A stretch of DNA of 64,000 nt from an uncultured Prevotellaceae bacterium (lineage in GTDB: Bacteria; Bacteroidota; Bacteroidia; Bacteroidales; Bacteroidaceae): positions 1 to 64,000 of the forward strand of contig CAMVKN010000011.1 of NCBI GenBank assembly GCA_947168045.1, in the 5' to 3' direction. Positions 44,422-55,583 of the stretch are shown here, in pieces; positions within the stretch are counted from its first letter, which is position 1, and each line of letters begins with the position of its first letter. The notes below the pieces were generated by a model. That model did no database searches. It had not been told where the DNA came from and worked only from the letters and a program-made list of their open reading frames with translations. The position numbers and the translations under genes are program-made.

Positions 44422-44461
44422 CAAACTTTCATTCAGAAAAGGAAAGAATTTGCCGTTTTCT

Positions 44462-44492
44462 TTTGTTTTTCACCTACTTCTTCGTACCTTTG
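44462..44492 (+). promoter_or_regulatory. promoter of the RluA-sufS-rnhB run
   Basis: TTTG (44462-44465) and TACCTTTG (44485-44492) are 19 bases apart, 18 bases before the ATG at 44511. It fixes the start of the synthase gene. Confidence 0.8.
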
Positions 44493-44510
44493 CACAAAAC
44501 TACAGCTGCC

Positions 44511-45197
44511 ATGCAAGTCATCTATGAGGACAACCACATCATCGTCGTAAGCAAGAGGAGCGGCGAGATAGTGCAAGGCGACAAGACTGGCGACGTGCCA
44601 CTGTCAGAGACGGTAAAAGACTATCTGAAGGTGAAATACCAGAAGCCGGGCAACGTCTTTCTTGGCGTTGTGCACCGCCTGGACCGCCCCGTCAGCGGTC
44701 TGGTCGTCTTTGCCCGTACGTCGAAGGCGCTGACGCGCCTGAACAAGATGTTTGCCGAGGGACAGGTGCACAAGACCTATTGGGCCATTGTGGAAAGCGG
44801 AAAGTTAAATCCCTCTTCACTCTTAACGCACTGGCTGACACGCAACGAGCAGCAGAACAAGTCGTATGCCCACGACCACGAGGTGCCCGGCTCCAAGAAG
44901 GCGCAGCTGCGTTATCGGCTGCTGAGCCGTGGCGAGCGCTTCGCCGTGGTTGAGGTAGAGCTGCTTACCGGACGACACCATCAGATACGCTGTCAGCTAT
45001 CGGCCGTGGGCATGCCCATCCGCGGCGACCTGAAATATGGTGCCCGTCGCTCGAACCCTGACGGCAGCATCTCGCTCCTGGCGCGTCGCATCCAGTTCGT
45101 CCACCCCGTCTCAGGACAGGACATCACCCTGGAGGCTCCCCTACCCGACGACCCCCTCTGGCAAAAAATCCTAACTCCCAACTCAACAAATGTATAA
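44511..45197 (+). CDS. RluA-family pseudouridine synthase
   Basis: I start at the ATG at 44511, directly after a consensus promoter; the upstream open frame is antisense to ispD. The 228-residue protein has the catalytic-Asp motif VVHRLDRPVSGLVVFART near residues 48-65 and VEVELLTGRHHQIRCQLSAV near 150. There is no S4 domain, so it resembles the compact RluA subgroup that modifies rRNA or tRNA. Target unknown. It overlaps sufS by eight bases. Confidence 0.92.
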   Translation: MQVIYEDNHIIVVSKRSGEIVQGDKTGDVPLSETVKDYLKVKYQKPGNVFLGVVHRLDRPVSGLVVFARTSKALTRLNKMFAEGQVHKTYWAIVESGKLNPSSLLTHWLTRNEQQNKSYAHDHEVPGSKKAQLRYRLLSRGERFAVVEVELLTGRHHQIRCQLSAVGMPIRGDLKYGARRSNPDGSISLLARRIQFVHPVSGQDITLEAPLPDDPLWQKILTPNSTNV

Positions 45198-46404
45198 CGT
45201 CAACGACATCCGTAACGACTTCCCCATCCTGGGCCGCGAGGTACACGGCCACCCGCTGGTCTACCTCGACAATGCCGCCACCACGCAGAAGCCGCTGGCC
45301 GTGCTCGATGCCATGCGCAAGGAGTACCTGAACGTCAACGCCAACGTACACCGTGGCGTGCACTACCTGTCTGTGAAGGCCACCGAACTGCACGAGGCAG
45401 CACGCGAGCGGGTGCGCAGCTTCATCGGTGCACACAGCGCCAGGGAGATTGTCTTTACCCGTGGCACCACTGAGGCCATCAACCTTGTGGCCGCCACCTT
45501 CGGCAGCTCGCAGATGAAGGCTGGCGACGAGGTGCTCGTCACTGACATGGAGCACCACTCGAACATCGTACCTTGGCAGATGCAGGCCCTGCAGCGTGGC
45601 ATCGTCGTGCGCCATCTGCCCATCACCGACGACGGTGTACTGCGCATGGACCTGCTGCCACAGTACATCAACGAGCGTACACGCATCATCAGCATGACAC
45701 ATGTCAGCAATGTCCTGGGCACCGTCAACCCCGTGAAGGAGCTAACACAGCTGGCCCACAGCCACGGCATACCGGTGCTGGTGGACGCGGCACAGAGTGC
45801 ACCACACACAGCCATCGATGTCAGCGACATCGGCTGCGACTTCATGGCTTTCAGCGGGCATAAGATGTATGGCCCCACAGGCATCGGCGTGCTCTACGGC
45901 CGCGAGGAGTGGCTTGACCGTCTGCCGCCCTACCAGGGTGGTGGCGAGATGATTGGCTCAGTGAGCTGGGAGAAGACGACATGGAACGAGCTGCCTTACA
46001 AGTTCGAGGCTGGCACGCCTGACTACGTCGCCTCACACGGTCTGGCCACAGCTATCGACTACGTCACGGCGCTGGGCCTCGATGCCATTCACAGCCATGA
46101 ACAGCAGCTGCGTCGACACTGCGTCGCACTGCTCAAGCAGATTCCCGGCCTGCGCATCCTCGGCCCTGAGGAGAGCGATGCGGTGGTGAGCTTCGTGGTC
46201 GACGGGATTCACCCACTGGACCTCGGCACGCTGCTCGACCAGCTGGGCGTGGCCGTGCGCACCGGTCACCACTGTGCACAGCCTTTGGTGGAGCGCCTGG
46301 GTCTGACCAGCACTCTTCGCGCCTCCTTCGCCCTGTATAACACTATGGAAGAGGTGGAGGCCCTGGCCACCGCCCTGAAGCGGGTCATACCCATGTTACA
46401 ATAA
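45190..46404 (+). CDS. sufS: SUF-type cysteine desulfurase
   Basis: The PLP enzyme of 404 residues takes sulfur from cysteine for Fe-S cluster assembly. Motifs: YLDNAATTQKP near residue 25, NVHRGVHYLS near 52, the PLP lysine in FSGHKMYGPTG near 220, and the catalytic Cys in RTGHHCAQPLVERLG near 360. Length and motif spacing fit SufS (group II). It is unlinked to sufB, which lies about 8 kb away on the other strand, and sufC/sufD are not in this window. Confidence 0.95.
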   Translation: MYNVNDIRNDFPILGREVHGHPLVYLDNAATTQKPLAVLDAMRKEYLNVNANVHRGVHYLSVKATELHEAARERVRSFIGAHSAREIVFTRGTTEAINLVAATFGSSQMKAGDEVLVTDMEHHSNIVPWQMQALQRGIVVRHLPITDDGVLRMDLLPQYINERTRIISMTHVSNVLGTVNPVKELTQLAHSHGIPVLVDAAQSAPHTAIDVSDIGCDFMAFSGHKMYGPTGIGVLYGREEWLDRLPPYQGGGEMIGSVSWEKTTWNELPYKFEAGTPDYVASHGLATAIDYVTALGLDAIHSHEQQLRRHCVALLKQIPGLRILGPEESDAVVSFVVDGIHPLDLGTLLDQLGVAVRTGHHCAQPLVERLGLTSTLRASFALYNTMEEVEALATALKRVIPMLQ

Positions 46405-46409
46405 AGAAA

Positions 46410-46440
46410 AGCCCACCCAAGCCCTCCCCAAGGGAGGGAT
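46410..46440. repeat. CCCTCCC-type repeat unit between sufS and rnhB
   Basis: AAGCCCACCCAAGCCCTCCCCAAGGGAGGGATGTA matches the unit repeated at bamA/uppS, with the internal stem CCCTCCC/GGGAGGG. Confidence 0.75.
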
Positions 46441-46452
46441 GTACGATAGATT

Positions 46453-47466
46453 ATGCTGCTACCTCATTATTATACCGGACTGGTTGAAGCTGGCGTCGAC
46501 GAAGCCGGCCGTGGCTGTCTGGCCGGGCCTGTCTATGCTGCCGCCGTCATCCTGCCTGCTGACTATAGTCACCCGCTGCTCAACGACTCGAAACAGCTCA
46601 CTGACCGACAGCGGCGCCGTCTGCGCATCGACATCGAGCGCGATGCTATAGCATGGGCCGTTGGCATCTGCTCACCGCAGGAGATTGACCAGATGAACAT
46701 CCTCAACGCCAGTATCACAGCCATGCACCGCGCCCTCGACCAATTAGCAGATTACAGCGGACAGTGTTCTTTGGCAGCGGACAACAACGGACTTAGTTGT
46801 TTGGCAGCGGACTACAGCGGACTGGATTCATTGGCAACGGACAACAACGGACACACTCGTTTGGCAGCGGACTACAGCAGACTGGATTCTTTGGCAACGG
46901 ACAACAACGGACTGGCTCGTTTGGCAGCAGACTACAGCAGACTTGGGTCGTCGTCCGATGCGAAAAAGTTCTGTCCGTTGTCGTCCGATGCAAAAGAAAA
47001 CAGTCCGATGTCGTCCGATGCAAAAGAGAACCGTCCGATGTTGTCCGATGCAAAAGAAAACAGTCTGTTGTCGTCCGATGCAAAAGAGAACAGTCCGTTG
47101 TCGTCCGATGCAAAAGAGAACAGTCCGTTGTCGTCCGATGCAAAACAACAAAGTCCGATGTACCCTCAGGCTGTCATCGTCGATGGCAACCGCTTCAAGC
47201 CCTGGCGCGACAAGCCGTACACTACCATTGTCAAGGGCGACGGCAAGTACCTGGCCATCGCCGCTGCCAGCATCCTGGCGAAGACCTATCGTGACGACTG
47301 CATGATTGCCCTTTCTGAACAGTTCCCACAATACGGCTGGCAACAGAACAAAGGCTACCCAACACAGCAGCACCGTGAAGCCATACGTCAATATGGCCTC
47401 ACGGTGCATCACCGTCGCTCATTCAATCAGCTGGGCGTCACCCAGTTAGAGTTACCCTTCCAATAG
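46453..47466 (+). CDS. rnhB: ribonuclease HII with 140-residue repeat insertion
   Basis: The enzyme cuts RNA in RNA-DNA hybrids and removes misincorporated ribonucleotides. The core is complete: VDEAGRGCLAGPVYAAAV (D16, E17), LNDSKQLTDRQRRRL, a third acidic residue in VIVDGNRFKPW (D244), and KGDGKYLAIAAASILAKTYRDD followed by YGWQQNKGYPTQQH. Normal enzymes have about 200 residues; this has 337. The extra part (residues about 97-236) lies between the helix ending MHRALDQLA and the VIVDGN strand. It consists of seven 10-residue units like LAADYSGLDS/LATDNNGLAR, then seven like SSDAKENSPL. Whether the protein tolerates this as a surface loop is untested. Confidence 0.93.
   Translation: MLLPHYYTGLVEAGVDEAGRGCLAGPVYAAAVILPADYSHPLLNDSKQLTDRQRRRLRIDIERDAIAWAVGICSPQEIDQMNILNASITAMHRALDQLADYSGQCSLAADNNGLSCLAADYSGLDSLATDNNGHTRLAADYSRLDSLATDNNGLARLAADYSRLGSSSDAKKFCPLSSDAKENSPMSSDAKENRPMLSDAKENSLLSSDAKENSPLSSDAKENSPLSSDAKQQSPMYPQAVIVDGNRFKPWRDKPYTTIVKGDGKYLAIAAASILAKTYRDDCMIALSEQFPQYGWQQNKGYPTQQHREAIRQYGLTVHHRRSFNQLGVTQLELPFQ
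46740..47160. repeat. two 30-bp tandem arrays (7 + 7 units) in rnhB
   Basis: The first array (46740-46946) alternates TTGGCAGCGGACTACAGCGG and TTGGCAACGGACAACAACGG units. The second (46947-47160) repeats TCGTCCGATGCAAAAGAGAA-CAGTCCGTTG. The two arrays are partly inverted to each other (AACGGACT versus AGTCCGTT), so they could fold on each other. Both keep the rnhB frame and are also open on the minus strand. Confidence 0.92.
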
Positions 47467-47491
47467 GTGTGTTCCTCTTAGCCAGCGAACC

Positions 47492-48727
47492 TCAGCGCAG
47501 CAGCGCCGTCAGCACCCTCGGGTTGACGTTCAGCTGCAGCCATCCCCAGTCCTGCCATGCCTTGTGGCTGCCGCCCTTCAGACGGTCCAGCGTTGCCGTG
47601 CCCAGCATGGTGGAGTAGCCGGCGCTCAGCGTCACGTCCTTCATCAGGCGTGCCGTCACCTTGATGTCAATCTCATGTCCCACCTGTTTGTCCAAGTCCG
47701 GCAGCTTTTGCACCGTCATCAGGTAGTGATAGTCGACGTCAGCCTTCAGCCCGTCGCAAATCTGCGATGACACACCGCCATGGATGTCCTGCAGGCCGCA
47801 CGACAGCGAGCTGGTGAAGTAGTCCATGGCACCCAGGAAGTTATGCTGCGAGCCAAACAGCGGTATGAAAGCGTTCCAGCTGTCTTTGTCGTAGTCGTTG
47901 GCGGGCATGTAGTCGTAGCCGGCCCTGAGCTGCAGCTGCGGAAAGAGGCTCACACCAGCATCGCCCGAAGCCATCCACGACTGCACCTTACGCACCGTCG
48001 TCTTGCCCATCTGGTAGTAGAACGAGCCATGGATGTACCATGACAGGGGACGGAATGACACGTCAGTGCCGAAGGTCTGCAGATAGTTCGTGCGCCCATG
48101 GCCGCTGGTACCGCGTTCCTGTCCGATGTTCAGTCCGATGAGCGAGATGCCGAGGGGCACCATCTCGGCCTGATAGTGATACCACAGGGCCATCAGGTTC
48201 TTGTAGGGCATCGGCCCGTCGTAGTAGTCGCCTTTGTTATGTTCTGCCGTCTGGTTCATGGCCAAGATAGCATGCAGGCGGTGGTGCCCGTCCTCGTAGC
48301 CCACCTTCAGGGCATCGTGCCAGTTGCCGTCGAGGCTCCAGTCATTGGCACCGAGGATGCGCTCGTCGTCATAGCACAGCTGCTGACGGCCCACCTGTGC
48401 GAAGAACACGTCGGCGAAGGTCAGCTTCGCCCATGCCTCACTCATCGTGGCACGGCCGTTGGACTGGTTCATGGGGTCCTGACCCCACAGGCCTGTATGC
48501 TGCACCGAAGCCTTCAGCTCCAGGTTGTTGCGCTTGAAGTCAAACGACAGACGGGCACGCTCACTCACATAGTTGGCGCTCTGCTCACCCTCCTTCTGCG
48601 GGTTGATGACGCCATTGTCATGCTCGCCACGAGCACGCAGCTGGGCATCGACGGTCAGCGATGTGTCCTGGGCCCACGCGGTGACAACCGTCGCCAGGAG
48701 GGCTGCCATAACGAATACTCTCTTCAT
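47492..48727 (-). CDS. alginate-export-family-like outer-membrane porin
   Basis: From the ATG at 48727 the protein has 411 residues and signal peptide MKRVFVMAALLATVVTAWAQ. It is beta-rich with alternating strands (LTVDAQLRARGEHDNG, RARLSFDFKRNNLELKASV, FFAQVGRQQLCYDDERILG) and ends in an aromatic-poor NVNPRVLTALLR. The GRQxL..D.RI.G block is typical of the alginate_exp porin family. The transported solute is unknown. It is close downstream of the M15 peptidase gene. Confidence 0.75.
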   Translation of the reverse strand: MKRVFVMAALLATVVTAWAQDTSLTVDAQLRARGEHDNGVINPQKEGEQSANYVSERARLSFDFKRNNLELKASVQHTGLWGQDPMNQSNGRATMSEAWAKLTFADVFFAQVGRQQLCYDDERILGANDWSLDGNWHDALKVGYEDGHHRLHAILAMNQTAEHNKGDYYDGPMPYKNLMALWYHYQAEMVPLGISLIGLNIGQERGTSGHGRTNYLQTFGTDVSFRPLSWYIHGSFYYQMGKTTVRKVQSWMASGDAGVSLFPQLQLRAGYDYMPANDYDKDSWNAFIPLFGSQHNFLGAMDYFTSSLSCGLQDIHGGVSSQICDGLKADVDYHYLMTVQKLPDLDKQVGHEIDIKVTARLMKDVTLSAGYSTMLGTATLDRLKGGSHKAWQDWGWLQLNVNPRVLTALLR

Positions 48728-48753
48728 ATACATTATATTATTATTCCTAATCC

Positions 48754-49401
48754 TCAAATATCTTTCTCAAAATGTTGATAGTCCTTCATCGTGTTCCAGT
48801 TGCCACCCCAACGGAAGCCGTGCTCGGTGAACAGACGGTAGAGCAGGTCGTCCTTCTCTATCTTGTAGATGAAGGTCTTGCTGCGGTCGGCGTAGGGCCG
48901 ACCATTGTCAGGCGACACATGCAGACGGCCGTTGCGCCGCCGCACATAAGGGTTATAGCGCGTGTTGATGTCGACGGCCAACCCACGGGCATGCTTCGAC
49001 AGCGACTTGGTGCCGTCAACGTTACGGAAGCAGAAGCACGACGAGTTGTTGTCGCTCATCGACCGCTCGTCGTCGGCATCATAGTCGTCAATGAGGCGTA
49101 TGCGCTCTATGGGGTAGTGGGCATCGTAGAGCTGGCGGAAGATGTCAGCCAGGTCAGCGGCAATGGCCTTGTGACACACCAGCTCACCCTGGCAGACAGA
49201 GTCGGCAGCATTGCGGTGCAGCACACGCAGGTAGCGCAGGTCACTGCGCGCCGTGGTACAGCCTGCGGGAAACGACCGTCCCCACATGCGTTGGAACAGG
49301 GCATCACTGATGGTGTCAATGCTGAAGCCATCGTCGACTGGCTGAGCCTGAACGGCTGTCAGGGCGCCACAGCATAACAATAGGACAAGGATACGCTTCA
49401 T
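48754..49401 (-). CDS. M15-family peptidase, secreted
   Basis: The protein of 215 residues has signal peptide MKRILVLLLCCGALTAVQAQ. Zinc-site motifs of M15 peptidases are present: SKHARGLAVDINTRYNPY near residue 133 (HxxxxxxD) and DYQHFEKD at the C-terminus (H). It probably cuts peptidoglycan stem peptides (D,D- or L,D-type). It lies 25 bases downstream of luxS and before the porin gene. Confidence 0.88.
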   Translation of the reverse strand: MKRILVLLLCCGALTAVQAQPVDDGFSIDTISDALFQRMWGRSFPAGCTTARSDLRYLRVLHRNAADSVCQGELVCHKAIAADLADIFRQLYDAHYPIERIRLIDDYDADDERSMSDNNSSCFCFRNVDGTKSLSKHARGLAVDINTRYNPYVRRRNGRLHVSPDNGRPYADRSKTFIYKIEKDDLLYRLFTEHGFRWGGNWNTMKDYQHFEKDI

Positions 49402-49425
49402 GGTTCGTTCTTTGTTGGTGGTAAG

Positions 49426-49920
49426 TTAAGCATCGGCAAAGGTGCGGCCGTCGTCCAAGGTCACCTGCAGCGGCACGTACTCTGAGTGGAAATCGTTCAG
49501 CAGACGGTCGAGATAGCGGCGGCACTCCCAGTGGCACATCGGCAGGTCGTGCAGCAGATAGTTGCCGCAGGTCTCAGGCGTGGTGGCCGGCACTGCGTTC
49601 TGCTCCAGCATCCAGCGCAGGCACTCGATGGTCAGCTGCCGCATCTGCTCCGTGTCGTAGCTGCCCGTCATCACGATATACATGCCCGTGAGGCAGCCCA
49701 TGGGGCCTACGTACACCACGTCGTCCTTCACGCTTGAGTTGCGAAACCAGGTGGCCATGAGATGCTCCATGCTGTGCATGGCTGCCGGAGCCACGGCCGG
49801 CTCCTTGTTGGGTTCGGTGATGCGCAGGTCAAAGGTGATGAACCCCTTGTCCTGACGCGACACATAGATGCCAGGCTTCAGCTGGCTGTGGTCAATGGTA
49901 AAGCTCTGTATGACTTCCAT
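49426..49920 (-). CDS. luxS: S-ribosylhomocysteine lyase
   Basis: The ATG at 49920 gives 164 residues; an upstream extension would begin inside the promoter. The enzyme splits S-ribosylhomocysteine in the activated methyl cycle, releasing the autoinducer-2 precursor. The metal ligands are visible as HSMEH (H49, H53) and C118 in ETCGNYLLHDL. The catalytic Cys is C76 in GPMGCLTGMY, with E52. Full length. Confidence 0.96.
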   Translation of the reverse strand: MEVIQSFTIDHSQLKPGIYVSRQDKGFITFDLRITEPNKEPAVAPAAMHSMEHLMATWFRNSSVKDDVVYVGPMGCLTGMYIVMTGSYDTEQMRQLTIECLRWMLEQNAVPATTPETCGNYLLHDLPMCHWECRRYLDRLLNDFHSEYVPLQVTLDDGRTFADA

Positions 49921-49949
49921 AGGATAATTATTTTTTCGCTTTGCGCCGA

Positions 49950-49957
49950 CAAAAGTA
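49950..49957 (-). promoter_or_regulatory. -7 element of luxS promoter
   Basis: The minus strand reads TACTTTTG 29 bases before the luxS ATG, divergent from the nrdG promoter. Confidence 0.7.
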
Positions 49958-49990
49958 CACATTATTTTCGAGAATCAGCAAAAAAATGAG

Positions 49991-49998
49991 TACTTTTG
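49991..49998 (+). promoter_or_regulatory. -7 element of nrdG promoter
   Basis: TACTTTTG lies 24 bases before the nrdG ATG. Confidence 0.7.
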
Positions 49999-50022
49999 CA
50001 GTGAAATTGACATACTAAGACC

Positions 50023-50520
50023 ATGATTAGCGTTATCCGTATCATTGAGGACACGATGGTCGACGGCCCTGGCTTCCGCACCGCCGTCTACTGTGCCGGT
50101 TGCCGCCACCACTGTGAGGGCTGCCACAACCCGCAGTCGTGGGACTTCGAGGGCGGTCATGCCATGAGCACCGACGACATCATGCGCATCATCGAGGCAG
50201 ACCCCTACGCCAACGTCACCTTCTCTGGCGGTGACCCGATGTACCAGCCGGAGGGCTTCGCCGAGCTGGCGCGTGCCATCCGCCAGCGCACGCCGGAGAA
50301 GGACATCTGGTGCTACACGGGCTTCACCTTCGAGCAGCTGCTTACCAACCCTCGCCAGCGCGCCTTGCTGGAACTCATCGACGTGTTGGTGGACGGTCCC
50401 TTCGTGAAGGCCGAACGCGACGAGAGCCTCCTGTTCAGAGGCTCTCGCAACCAGCGACTCATTGATGTAGCCCAGTCGCTGTCTATGGGGCATGTTGTCA
50501 ACTTCGTCCCTCGCCTTTAG
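50023..50520 (+). CDS. nrdG: anaerobic ribonucleotide reductase activating protein
   Basis: The radical-SAM enzyme of 165 residues generates the glycyl radical on NrdD. The CX3CX2C cluster motif is C27-RHH-C31-EG-C34. The SAM-binding GGDPM-type motif is VTFSGGDPMYQPEG near residue 66. Its partner nrdD is usually adjacent but is not in this window. Single-gene unit, convergent with the thioredoxin-like gene with no spacer. Confidence 0.93.
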   Translation: MISVIRIIEDTMVDGPGFRTAVYCAGCRHHCEGCHNPQSWDFEGGHAMSTDDIMRIIEADPYANVTFSGGDPMYQPEGFAELARAIRQRTPEKDIWCYTGFTFEQLLTNPRQRALLELIDVLVDGPFVKAERDESLLFRGSRNQRLIDVAQSLSMGHVVNFVPRL

Positions 50521-51684
50521 CTACAGCAGGCTCTCAATGGCCTTGTCCAGGTCGTCCATCTGCGAAGAGCGCATCTGGAGGGCATTGTCGCGGTCGATGA
50601 GGAAGAACTCTGGCACGCTGGTGACATTATAGTTCAGGCACGACTGGCCCGAGGGGTCGAACACCGTAATCCACGGCAGCGAGGCAGCGGCCTGCTTCCA
50701 CTCGAACTCGCTCTGGTCCACCGACACCTGGTAAATCTCCAGCCCACGGTCATGGTAGCGGTTATACAGCTCGCGCATCTTCAGCATGCGTGCGCCCGAC
50801 TCCGGCGAGGCAAAGAGATGGAAGTCCAGCAGCACCACCTGTCCCTTCAGCTCCGACAGCGTGCGCTCCTTGCCCTTGCGGTCAGGCAGGCGCAGGTCAA
50901 TGATGTTCGAGACATTGATGCGGTCCTCGTCCAACAGTCGCTGCTGCTGTGCAGCCACCTTACGCTTGTTGTTGATGTAGCGCTCCACCATGTTCCACAG
51001 CTGCTGGGCACGCTCCGACTCGGGATAGAACTGCTTCCAGCAGGTGGCCACGGCACGGTATGCCTTGCCGTCGATGCTGTCGCCCAGGATAAAGATGTCG
51101 TTGTTCAGCTCCGGATAGCGGTGGCTCAGCTTCTGCATCAGTGCAAAGTAGGCGTAAGCGCTCTGCGGTTCCTTGACGATATAGTTGCGCATCACCGTGT
51201 CCTTATACTGGCGCAGCATGCGTTGCAGCGAGTCGAGCATTGCCAGCGGGGCCATGCCGGTGTTGTCCTCTAAGTCGTAGACACGCTGCTGCAGCTGGCT
51301 GTGCATCTGTGACAGCAGACGTATCTGCTCACTCGACGGCGACCCGCTGACACTGTAGTGCTGTGCCAGGCCTGGCATCCGTCCGTTGATGGTCACGGTC
51401 TCGGTGGAGTCGACTGAGAAGTTCACATACTCGCGTCCCTGGCGACCTACGGCCAGGACATAGAGGTCGGGGCTGGTGGGGGCACTGCCGCTGATGCTGA
51501 AGTGTCCACTGCCGTCGGCCGTGGTAGAGTCGAGCAGCACGGTACCGCTCATGGAGCGGTGGAACAGATAGAGGGTAGAGTCCTGTGCCCCCTCGATGGT
51601 GCCCTCAACGGTGAAGGCAGGCTCACGGCTGCACGAGGCAAGTGCCAGTGCAGCCGTGGCAACAATATATATATACTGTCTCAT
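50521..51684 (-). CDS. thioredoxin-fold lipoprotein lacking the CxxC motif (DUF4369-like)
   Basis: The protein of 387 residues begins MRQYIYIVATAALALASC with a lipobox Cys at residue 18. An N-terminal DUF4369-like beta domain (FTVEGTIEGAQDSTLYLF) is followed by a helical region and a C-terminal thioredoxin/TlpA fold (LKGQVVLLDFHLFASPES through VTSVPEFFLIDRD). Where TlpA proteins have WCxxC, this one has FASPESGA, so it cannot do thiol-disulfide exchange in the usual way. The cis-Pro loop (SVPEFF) remains. A structural or chaperone role is possible. Confidence 0.8.
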   Translation of the reverse strand: MRQYIYIVATAALALASCSREPAFTVEGTIEGAQDSTLYLFHRSMSGTVLLDSTTADGSGHFSISGSAPTSPDLYVLAVGRQGREYVNFSVDSTETVTINGRMPGLAQHYSVSGSPSSEQIRLLSQMHSQLQQRVYDLEDNTGMAPLAMLDSLQRMLRQYKDTVMRNYIVKEPQSAYAYFALMQKLSHRYPELNNDIFILGDSIDGKAYRAVATCWKQFYPESERAQQLWNMVERYINNKRKVAAQQQRLLDEDRINVSNIIDLRLPDRKGKERTLSELKGQVVLLDFHLFASPESGARMLKMRELYNRYHDRGLEIYQVSVDQSEFEWKQAAASLPWITVFDPSGQSCLNYNVTSVPEFFLIDRDNALQMRSSQMDDLDKAIESLL

Positions 51685-51697
51685 ATAAAACTATATG

Positions 51698-53163
<1,466 letters not shown>

Positions 53164-53167
<4 letters not shown>

Positions 53168-53796
53168 AAGTCAGTCTTACGCATAAAGGTTATTTCATAA
53201 TAATAGGGATAGACATAGCTGGAGGCAATGGTGTTGCCCTGGCTGTGGGGCACGATGAGGCGCACCTTCGCTATCTGGTCATCGGCAGTGCGTGGCCGTC
53301 CCACGTTGATGTAGCCCAGCGGCACTAACAGACCTGCCGGCACTGTCTCCGACTTGTACGTGCTCACCCACGCCCCGGAGGTAAACGAAGCAGTGAAGGT
53401 GGTGCCTGAGCGGCCGACGTTCATCACGTCGACGTCGTAGGGGTTGCTGATGTTGAACGTCGACATGGAGTCAAGCAGGCACCGCTCGACAAAGCGTATC
53501 AACAGGTCGCAGTTCTCGCCATCCTGGATGGGGGTGCCGCAGCCCTTGTGTACTATCTGCATGTAGACGCCGCTGTTGTCCATGTACACGAACTCGCGCT
53601 TGCTGACGTCGGTGACGTTGCCCTGTTCGTGGAACTGCTGCTCGCTGATGACCACGAAGGCCGAGTCAGCCAGCAGCTGCCGGATGGCCTTGCGCTCCTT
53701 CTCCTTCTTGTCGCCGTAGGTCTCATAGTCGTTGCACGACGTCAGCAGACCGGCCAGCAGGAACAGGGGCAGGAGCGCCATGATTGCTTTTCTCAT
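53164..53796 (-). CDS. DUF4827 lipoprotein
   Basis: The protein of 210 residues has signal MRKAIMALLPLFLLAGLLTSC with a lipobox Cys at residue 21, followed by NDYETYGDKKEKERKAI, the typical DUF4827 opening. The remainder (FVYMDNSGVYMQIVHKG, VPLGYINVGRPRTADD) fits the family, which is distantly FKBP-like. The function is unknown; the tie to glmM (four-base overlap) is conserved in related genomes and hints at a cell-wall role. Confidence 0.85.
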
Positions 53797-53856
53797 TGTC
53801 TTTCTTTATTATATTATTGTAAGGGCGTCACCAGCGACGGCCCCACATTGCGGGTG

Positions 53857-53864
53857 CAAAGTTA
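53857..53864 (-). promoter_or_regulatory. -7 element of DUF4827-glmM promoter
   Basis: The minus strand reads TAACTTTG about 60 bases before the DUF4827 ATG. Confidence 0.65.
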
Positions 53865-53930
53865 CTAATTTTTCGTGACATCAGCCATCATTCCACAATT
53901 ATTTCACATTTCTTGTGTTAAATGGCTGGC

Positions 53931-55421
<1,491 letters not shown>

Positions 55422-55447
55422 TACTTTCTTACATCTGTATTTCGTTG

Positions 55448-55455
55448 CAAAGGTA
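55448..55455 (-). promoter_or_regulatory. -7 element of sufB promoter
   Basis: The minus strand reads TACCTTTG 27 bases before the sufB ATG, divergent from gyrB. Confidence 0.75.
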
Positions 55456-55527
55456 GCTATCTTTTTTCAATTGGCAAAATTATGCTCTTTAAATTTTTTT
55501 GACGGGTTTTTTAACCTACATTATTCT

Positions 55528-55555
55528 TTTGTTTGTATTTTTTTTGCTACCTTTG
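55528..55555 (+). promoter_or_regulatory. gyrB promoter
   Basis: TACCTTTG (55548-55555) lies 29 bases before the ATG at 55584. TTTG occurs at 55528-55531, a somewhat short spacing of 16 bases. Confidence 0.7.
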
Positions 55556-55583
55556 CATCCGAATTTCGGAAACCATAGTAAAA

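Noticed and set aside
43935..44510. N-terminal 192 codons upstream of the small RluA synthase
   Set aside because: They are antisense to ispD and lie before the promoter, so the gene starts at 44511.
46740..47160. CRISPR array
   Set aside because: The 30-bp units are contiguous without unique spacers and keep the rnhB frame on both sides.
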